NCBI GenBank assembly: GCA_964654995.1 | Contig: CAZZKF010000029.1 | Span: forward strand, 1-29,312 | Source of the DNA: CAZZKF01 sp964654995 | GTDB taxonomy: Bacteria > Pseudomonadota > Alphaproteobacteria > CAZZKF01 | DNA length: 29,312 nucleotides | Direction: 5' to 3' | Shown here: piece by piece, positions 24,354 through 29,312 of the stretch | Numbering within the stretch: position 1 is the stretch's first letter | Layout: each line of letters starts with the position of its first letter | Made by a program: the position numbers and the translations under genes | Notes under the pieces: generated by a model | What the model was told of the DNA's origin: nothing | Databases searched by the model: none | What the model saw: only the letters and a program-made list of their open reading frames with translations

Positions 24354-24425
24354 ATGCCGCCCACTGTCAGCCTGTTCCGAAGTCCGTCAACCATGGTGTT
24401 CTGGGTCTCATGAGCCGGCCGGCGA

Positions 24426-24501
24426 TGGTGGGCGGAGAGAGGCTCGAACTCCCGACTTCCACGATGTGAACGTGGCGCTCTACCAACTGAGCTATCCGCC
24501 C
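24426..24501 (-). tRNA. tRNA-Val (anticodon CAC)
   Basis: On the minus strand a full 76-nt cloverleaf can be read. The acceptor stem is GGGCGGA/TCCGCCC, the D-arm is GCTC-AGTTGGTA-GAGC, and the anticodon arm CCACG-TTCACAT-CGTGG has CAC at 34-36, which reads the valine codon GUG. The T-arm is GGGAG-TTCGAGC-CTCTC, followed by discriminator A and an encoded CCA. It lies 58 bp downstream of gph on the same strand and next to an assembly gap. Confidence 0.97.
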
Positions 24502-24559
24502 GGGAAACAGGGGCCACGCCGGCCCGAGTGCTTCCTATACGGTGCGCCCGCGCGCCCTG

Positions 24560-25219
24560 TCAAGCCAGCCGGGCGAGTGTGTCGGGCAGCTCATCCAGCC
24601 GGTCGACGACGGCGTCGGCGCCAAGGGCGCTGGCCGGCGTCTCGGTATAGCCGAAGCTCACCGCGATCACCGGAACTCGGGCGGCGCGCGCCGTGCGCAT
24701 GTCGGTGTCGCTGTCCCCGACCATCACCGCCGAGGCGGGGTCGGCGCCGAGTCCGGCGATCGCCGCCAGCAGCGGCTCGGGATCGGGCTTGCGGCGCGCC
24801 AGGCTGTCGCCGCCGATGACCACCGGAAACCAGGAGAGCAGATCGAGGGCCTCGAGCAGGCGCCGGGCCAGGGCTTCCGACTTGTTGGTGCAGATCGCCA
24901 GCTTGATCCCTTGCCCGCGTAAAGTTTCAAGAACCTCGCGGGCGCCGGGGAACGGCCGGCTGTGATCGGCGATATGGGCCTTGTAGTGATCGAGAAACCG
25001 GGCCAGCAGCTCGTCGACGCCGGTGCCGTCGAGTCCGCCGCCGGTGGTCTCCAACCCGCGCTCGATCAGTCTGCGGGCACCCAGGCCGATGAGGTGACGC
25101 ACCCTATCCTCGGCGACGGCCGCGCGGCCGACCCCGGCCAGCACCGCATTCAGGCTTCGGGTCAGATCGGGCGCGGTATCCACCAGCGTCCCGTCGAGAT
25201 CGAACACCACCGCGTCCAT
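24560..25219 (-). CDS. gph: Phosphoglycolate phosphatase-like HAD hydrolase
   Basis: A 219-residue HAD-superfamily phosphatase. The motifs are in order: motif I DLDGTLVDT (nucleophile and acid Asp residues, 7-15), motif II CTNKS near 111, motif III lysine in RRKPDPEPL near 145, and motif IV MVGDSDTDM near 168. The alpha-helical cap between motifs I and II is the type seen in Gph, which removes phosphate from 2-phosphoglycolate. Gph is the best match by length and motifs, though related HAD phosphatases with other sugar-phosphate substrates cannot be excluded. GAGG precedes the ATG. It is divergent from glmU. Confidence 0.85.
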   Translation of the reverse strand: MDAVVFDLDGTLVDTAPDLTRSLNAVLAGVGRAAVAEDRVRHLIGLGARRLIERGLETTGGGLDGTGVDELLARFLDHYKAHIADHSRPFPGAREVLETLRGQGIKLAICTNKSEALARRLLEALDLLSWFPVVIGGDSLARRKPDPEPLLAAIAGLGADPASAVMVGDSDTDMRTARAARVPVIAVSFGYTETPASALGADAVVDRLDELPDTLARLA

Positions 25220-25435
25220 GGGTCCTCATCGTCATGATGCGCGCCCCTGCGACCGCTGCCAGCCGGCGCGTGTCTTCTTGTAGCGCGGAAAACGAGCCGG
25301 CGAAACGCCATGTTCGTTTCGGTTAACCATTTTTAACCGTCGGCGCTTTAGAAATTGTACGCGACCGGTGAACGCGTTATTGGTTAACCTGCGCAGCGGA
25401 CCGCCGAGCCAGGGCTTCAGGGAGCCGAACCAGCC
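25220..25435. promoter_or_regulatory. Divergent gph/glmU promoter region with repeated TTAACC motifs
   Basis: This 216-bp region holds TTAACC at 25323-25328 and 25333-25338 (10 bp apart), and palindromic GGTTAACC at 25321-25328 and 25382-25389. The sequence TTAACCAT (25323-25330) matches a CtrA half-site motif known from Caulobacter, but the TTAA spacing here is 6 rather than the canonical 7. The region is AT-richer than its surroundings and probably contains the glmU promoter. Confidence 0.45.
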
Positions 25436-26782
25436 TTGAGTGAGAACAGTTTAGCCATCGTCATTCTTGCCGCCGGCAAGGGCACGCGAATGAAATCCGC
25501 GCGGCCCAAGGTTCTGCACAAGGTGGCCGGCCGGGCGATGATCGAACATGTCCTGGAAACGGCGAAGGCGCTTGCCCCGGCCCGCATGCTGGCGGTTCTG
25601 GCCCCCGGCATGGAGCCGGTGGCCGACGCCGTCGCGCCGCTGCCCACGGCGGTGCAGGAGCCGCAACTGGGCACCGCTCATGCGGTGATGGCGGCGCGTG
25701 ATAGGCTCGGCGATTTCGCCGGCGACGTGCTGGTGCTCTATGCCGACAATCCCCTGATCCGGTCGCAGACGCTGGAGCGCATGATCGCCGCGCGCCGCGA
25801 GGCGGCAGGCGCAGCACCGGCGGTCGTGGTGCTCGGCTTTCGCCCCCCGGATGCGGCCGAATACGGCCGTTTGATCGTCGATGACAGGGGTGAGCTCGAG
25901 GCGATCGTCGAATACCGCGATGCTACGCCGGCGCAGCGGGCGCTGGATTTGTGCAATTCCGGGGTCATGCTGATCGACGGGGCGCACCTGTTCACGCTGC
26001 TGGATCAAATCGGCAACGACAATGCCAAGGGCGAGTATTACCTCACCGATATCGTCGCCGTGGCGCGGGCACGGGGTTTGCACTGTGCCGTCGTCGAGGC
26101 GGCGGCGGACGAGGTTCTCGGCGTCAACTCGCGGGCCGAACTGGCGATTGCCGAGGCCGTCTGCCAGGATCGCTTGCGCAGACAGGCCATGGACGCAGGC
26201 GTCACCCTGATCGACCCGAAAAGCGTCTTTTTCAGTTTCGACACCGCGCTTGGGCGCGATGTGGTGATCGAGCCCCATGTTGTCTTCGGGCCCGGGGTTG
26301 CGGTCGGCGACGAGGTGACCATCCGGGCGTTCAGCCATATCGAGGGCGCCCGCATCGCGGATGGCGCCACCGTCGGCCCGTTTGCCCGGCTGCGCCCCGG
26401 CGCCGAGATCGGCGAGCGGGCGCGGATCGGCAATTTCGTCGAGGTCAAGAATGCCCGTATTGAGACCGGCGCCAAGGTCAACCATCTTACCTATATCGGC
26501 GATGCCCGCATTGGCGAGGGCGCCAACATCGGGGCCGGCACCATCACCTGCAATTACGACGGCTTCGCCAAGTGGCACACCGAGATCGGCGCCGGCGCCT
26601 TCATTGGCTCCAACACCGCTCTGGTGGCGCCGGTAACGATCGGGGCGGGCGCCATCATCGGCGCCGGCAGCGCGATATCGAAGGACGTGCCGGCGGATGC
26701 CCTGGCGCTGACCCGGGCCAAGCAAACGGTCCGCGATGGCTGGGCGGCGAGTTTCCGCAAGCGCCACCGGAAAAAACCCTGA
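25436..26782 (+). CDS. glmU: Bifunctional GlmU: N-acetylglucosamine-1-phosphate uridylyltransferase / glucosamine-1-phosphate acetyltransferase
   Basis: A 448-residue protein (E. coli GlmU has 456). The N-terminal pyrophosphorylase has the nucleotide-binding loop ILAAGKGTRMKSARPKVLHKVAG (about 10-32, key residues GxGTRM and K), QLGTAHAV near 78, the metal Asp in YADNPL near 102, and NDNAKGEYYLTDIV near 193. The C-terminal half is a left-handed beta helix of hexapeptide repeats with VNHLTYIGDA near 349 and the acetyltransferase site NYDGFAKWHT near 376. It makes UDP-GlcNAc for peptidoglycan, LPS and probably the EPS. The start appears to be TTG at 25436, with GGGAG 11 bp upstream, an unusual start codon. 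glmS follows 27 bp later. Confidence 0.95.
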   Translation: MSENSLAIVILAAGKGTRMKSARPKVLHKVAGRAMIEHVLETAKALAPARMLAVLAPGMEPVADAVAPLPTAVQEPQLGTAHAVMAARDRLGDFAGDVLVLYADNPLIRSQTLERMIAARREAAGAAPAVVVLGFRPPDAAEYGRLIVDDRGELEAIVEYRDATPAQRALDLCNSGVMLIDGAHLFTLLDQIGNDNAKGEYYLTDIVAVARARGLHCAVVEAAADEVLGVNSRAELAIAEAVCQDRLRRQAMDAGVTLIDPKSVFFSFDTALGRDVVIEPHVVFGPGVAVGDEVTIRAFSHIEGARIADGATVGPFARLRPGAEIGERARIGNFVEVKNARIETGAKVNHLTYIGDARIGEGANIGAGTITCNYDGFAKWHTEIGAGAFIGSNTALVAPVTIGAGAIIGAGSAISKDVPADALALTRAKQTVRDGWAASFRKRHRKKP

Positions 26783-26809
26783 GCAGTTTTCTCACGAGGT
26801 AAAAGGATC

Positions 26810-28633
26810 ATGTGTGGGATCATTGGCATTGTCGGCCGAAGCAAGGTGGCGCCGCGGCTCCTCGACGCCTTGAAGCGGCTGGAATACCGCGGCTATGATT
26901 CGGCCGGCGTTGCAACCCTGGTCAACGGCGGCATCGAGTGTCGCCGCGCCGAAGGCAAGCTGGACAATCTGGCGATGCTGCTGGCCGAGGCGCCGCTCAA
27001 GGGCGACATCGGCATCGGCCATACCCGCTGGGCCACCCACGGCGCGCCGAGCGAGCGCAACGCGCATCCCCATTCCAACGACAAGGTTGCGGTGGTCCAT
27101 AACGGCATCATCGAGAACTTCCGCGAATTGCGCGAGGAGCTGGAAGCCGCCGGCCACACCATGATGACCGACACGGATACGGAGGTGATCGTCCATCTGA
27201 TCACCCGCTATCTCGATGACGGCGTGGCCCCGGCCGAGGCCGCGGCGGCCGCCCTCAAGCGCCTCGACGGGGCGTTTGCGCTGGGCATCATCTTCGCCGG
27301 CGAGCACGATCTGATGGTCGGGGCGCGCCGCGGCAGCCCGCTGGCCATCGGCTATGGCGAGGGCGAGATGTATCTCGGCTCGGATGCGCTCGCCATCGGT
27401 CCGTTCACCGACCAATTGTCATATCTGGAGGATGGCGACTGGGTCGAGCTGTCGCATGACGGGGCGGTTATCCACGATGCGACCGACCGGGTGGTCGCGC
27501 GCGAGGTGCGGCGCGCGGCCTGCGCCGGCGGCGTCATCGACAAGGGCAATTACCGCCATTTCATGCTCAAGGAAATCTTCGAGCAGCCGCAGGTCATCGG
27601 CGAGACACTGGGCACCTATTTCGATCCGCTGACCCGCACGGTACGCTTGCCCGAACTGCCCTGCGATCTCGCCACGGTGCCGAAGATCACGCTGATCGCC
27701 TGCGGCACCTCGTCCTATGCGGCACTGGTCGGCAAATACTGGCTGGAGCAACTGGCGCGCGTCCCCGTCGAGGTCGATATCGCCTCCGAATTCCGCTACC
27801 GCGAGGCGGCGATGCCGGACGGCGGGCTGACCGTCCTGATCTCGCAGTCGGGGGAGACCGCGGACACGCTTGCCGCCCAGCGGTACGCCCGCGATCAGGG
27901 CCAGCACATCGCCGCCATCGTCAATGTTCCCGACAGCTCGATGGCGCGCGAGGCGGATGTGATTCTGCCGACCCACGCCGGCCCCGAGATCGGCGTTGCA
28001 TCCACCAAGGCGTTTACCTGTCAGCTCACGGTTCTTGCCTGTCTGGCGGTGGCTGCTGCCAAGGCCCGCGGCGTCATCGATCATGACCGCGAGGCGGAGA
28101 TCTGCGAGGCCCTGATGGAAGTGCCGGCGCGCGCCGCCGACGTGCTCAATCACGATGACCAGATAGAGGCGCTGTCCCACGATCTTGCCAAGGCCCGCGA
28201 CGTGCTCTATCTGGGCCGCGGCTCGGCCTTTCCGATCGCGCTCGAAGGGGCACTCAAGCTCAAGGAAATCTCGTACATCCATGCCGAAGGCTATGCGGCG
28301 GGCGAGATGAAGCACGGCCCCATCGCGCTGATCGACGAAAATGTGCCGGTGATCGTGGTGGCGCCCGGCGGGCGGCTGTTCGAGAAGACCAAATCCAACA
28401 TGCAGGAAGTGATTGCGCGCGGCGGCAAGGTGCTGCTGATCTCGGACGAGGCCGGCGTCGCCTCGGAAGGGAAGGCGGCCTGGGCGAGCATCGCGCTGCC
28501 GCCGGTGGACGAGTTCGTCGCCCCCATTCTCTATGCCATTCCGGTGCAGCTCATCGCCTATCATACGGCGGTGGTCAAGGGCACCGACGTCGACCAGCCG
28601 CGAAATCTCGCCAAATCGGTGACGGTGGAGTAA
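26810..28633 (+). CDS. glmS: Glutamine--fructose-6-phosphate aminotransferase (isomerizing)
   Basis: A 607-residue enzyme of normal family length that converts fructose-6-phosphate and glutamine to glucosamine-6-phosphate, the first committed step to UDP-GlcNAc. The N-terminal glutaminase has Cys2 in MCGIIGIVG, GHTRWATHG near 72 and VHNGIIENF near 97. Two SIS sugar-binding domains follow: ACGTSSYAALVGKYW near 302, SQSGETADTLAA near 346, GRGSAFPIALEGALKLKEISYIHAEG near 468, and a C-terminal AKSVTVE. An AAAAGGATC ribosome binding site precedes the ATG. It is probably cotranscribed with glmU. Confidence 0.97.
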   Translation: MCGIIGIVGRSKVAPRLLDALKRLEYRGYDSAGVATLVNGGIECRRAEGKLDNLAMLLAEAPLKGDIGIGHTRWATHGAPSERNAHPHSNDKVAVVHNGIIENFRELREELEAAGHTMMTDTDTEVIVHLITRYLDDGVAPAEAAAAALKRLDGAFALGIIFAGEHDLMVGARRGSPLAIGYGEGEMYLGSDALAIGPFTDQLSYLEDGDWVELSHDGAVIHDATDRVVAREVRRAACAGGVIDKGNYRHFMLKEIFEQPQVIGETLGTYFDPLTRTVRLPELPCDLATVPKITLIACGTSSYAALVGKYWLEQLARVPVEVDIASEFRYREAAMPDGGLTVLISQSGETADTLAAQRYARDQGQHIAAIVNVPDSSMAREADVILPTHAGPEIGVASTKAFTCQLTVLACLAVAAAKARGVIDHDREAEICEALMEVPARAADVLNHDDQIEALSHDLAKARDVLYLGRGSAFPIALEGALKLKEISYIHAEGYAAGEMKHGPIALIDENVPVIVVAPGGRLFEKTKSNMQEVIARGGKVLLISDEAGVASEGKAAWASIALPPVDEFVAPILYAIPVQLIAYHTAVVKGTDVDQPRNLAKSVTVE

Positions 28634-28645
28634 ACTCGCCGCCGC

Positions 28646-28673
28646 GTCCCGCCGGAGTGCTCCGGCAAGGGAC
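28646..28673 (+). terminator. Hairpin downstream of glmS (possible terminator, no U-tract)
   Basis: GTCCC-GCCGGA (28646-28656), a 4-nt loop, then TCCGGC (28661-28666), two unpaired A residues and GGGAC (28669-28673) form an 11-bp stem with a small bulge, 12 bp after the glmS stop. It is strong but not followed by a run of T, so it could be a terminator of a GC-rich genome, a Rho-stall site or an RNA-stabilising structure. Confidence 0.45.
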
Positions 28674-28753
28674 GGGACACGCACGGATTTCGCATGGATC
28701 GCATGGTTCTCATGCGGTGCCGGACCAATAAAAAACGGGGACTTGACGAACCG

Positions 28754-29312
28754 ATGAAACTGAAGAACGACAAGCTGTTTCGCAACCAGGGCTACATCGA
28801 TGGCGCCTGGGTGGCGGCGGATTCAGGGGACGTGATCGAGGTCAACAATCCGGCCACCGGCGAGGTTCTCGGCACGGTGCCGAAAATGGGTGCGGACGAG
28901 ACCCGACGCGCCATTGCCGCGGCCGAGGCGGCGTGGCCGGCCTGGCGGGCGCGCACCGCCAAGGACCGCGCCGCGATCCTGCGCGCCTGGTTCGACCTGA
29001 TCCTCGAGAATCAGGAAGACCTCGCCGTCCTGATGACCGCCGAGCAGGGCAAGCCGCTCAAGGAGGCGCGCGGCGAGGTCGTCTATGCGGCGTCCTTCGT
29101 CGAATGGTTTGCGGAAGAGGCCAAGCGTGTCTATGGCGACGTCATCCCGGCGCCGCAAGCGGACAAGCGCATCGTCGTCATTCGTCAGCCGATCGGTGTG
29201 GTGGCGGCGATCACGCCGTGGAATTTCCCGGCCGCGATGATCACCCGCAAGGTCTCGCCCGCCCTGGCCGCCGGCTGCACGGTGGTGTGCAAGCCGGCCA
29301 GCCAGACGCCGT
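28754..29312 (+). CDS. gabD: NADP-type succinate-semialdehyde dehydrogenase (partial, runs off the right edge)
   Basis: An open frame begins at ATG 28754 and continues to the window end (186 codons). The sequence is very close to E. coli GabD over the visible part: KLFRNQGYIDGAW at the start, VPKMGADETRRAI near 42, AEQGKPLKEARGEVVYAASFVEWFAEE near 96-122, VIRQPIGVVAAITPWNFPAAM near 141 (cofactor-binding region) and ALAAGCTVVCKPASQTP at the edge. It oxidises succinate semialdehyde to succinate in GABA catabolism. The catalytic Glu and Cys lie beyond the window. It is not functionally connected to the EPS locus in any obvious way. Confidence 0.92.
   Translation, partial: MKLKNDKLFRNQGYIDGAWVAADSGDVIEVNNPATGEVLGTVPKMGADETRRAIAAAEAAWPAWRARTAKDRAAILRAWFDLILENQEDLAVLMTAEQGKPLKEARGEVVYAASFVEWFAEEAKRVYGDVIPAPQADKRIVVIRQPIGVVAAITPWNFPAAMITRKVSPALAAGCTVVCKPASQTP

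Noticed and set aside
23932..24819. Open frames running through the N stretch
   Set aside because: They exist only because undetermined bases cannot encode a stop; they also overlap the tRNA and gph.
28700..28716. CGCATG/CATGCG hairpin upstream of gabD
   Set aside because: Only 6 bp and not placed like a terminator or leader element; could be chance in GC-rich DNA.
1..29312. CRISPR arrays, insertion sequences, phage genes
   Set aside because: No regularly spaced repeats, transposase or integrase motifs, or phage structural genes were seen on either strand.

Overview
This is a GC-rich window from a Gram-negative bacterium, most likely an alphaproteobacterium. The signs are an outer-membrane polysaccharide export apparatus, a genomically encoded CCA on the tRNA, gph and glmU-glmS side by side, GANTC sites, and TTAACC-type motifs that resemble CtrA half-sites upstream of some genes. 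I cannot name the genus. The dominant content (about 4.46-22.4 kb) is an exopolysaccharide/protein-sorting locus of the exosortase A (XrtA, PEP-CTERM) type.

Layout. (1) Positions 1-4103, minus strand: a tightly packed operon reading 4103 -> 1 that encodes a FemAB/GNAT-like transferase, a DegT-type PLP aminotransferase, a second paralogous FemAB/GNAT-like transferase, and an ATP-grasp enzyme cut by the window edge. (2) Positions 4104-4462: a divergent regulatory region with two overlapping, mutually exclusive inverted repeats. (3) Positions 4463-9214, plus strand: an AMP-forming acyl-CoA ligase, a fold-III PLP decarboxylase, and an asparagine-synthetase-like protein whose glutaminase site is degenerate. 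(4) Positions 9215-9477: an AT-rich, repeat-laden promoter region. (5) Positions 9478-22397: the XrtA/EPS core, in the order Wza-like export lipoprotein, Wzz/EpsF-like chain-length protein, tyrosine autokinase, outer-membrane beta-barrel, ExeA-like AAA ATPase, polysaccharide deacetylase, FemAB-like protein, glycosyltransferase, exosortase A with a fused EpsI domain, and an intact class II amidotransferase. (6) Positions 22425-23330: an exported trypsin-like serine protease; a small single-pass membrane protein converges on it at 23388-23747. (7) Positions 23748-24425: AT-richer non-coding DNA with a 100-N assembly gap, followed by tRNA-Val(CAC) on the minus strand. (8) Housekeeping genes: gph (minus), glmU-glmS (plus), and the start of gabD, cut by the right edge.

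How the genes fit together. The core genes assemble, control the length of, export and modify an exopolysaccharide, and exosortase A is expected to process PEP-CTERM proteins carried to the same surface. GlmS and GlmU would supply UDP-GlcNAc, a plausible precursor for the polysaccharide as well as for peptidoglycan and LPS. The two flanking modules (ATP-grasp, DegT and two FemAB proteins on one side; ligase, decarboxylase and AsnB-like enzyme on the other) are all nitrogen and amide chemistry, which suggests an amine- or amide-bearing decoration of the polymer or of a linked small molecule. No PEP-CTERM substrate, initiating phosphoglycosyltransferase, flippase or polymerase is visible, so the system is not complete within this window. 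I see no CRISPR array, insertion sequence or phage genes.
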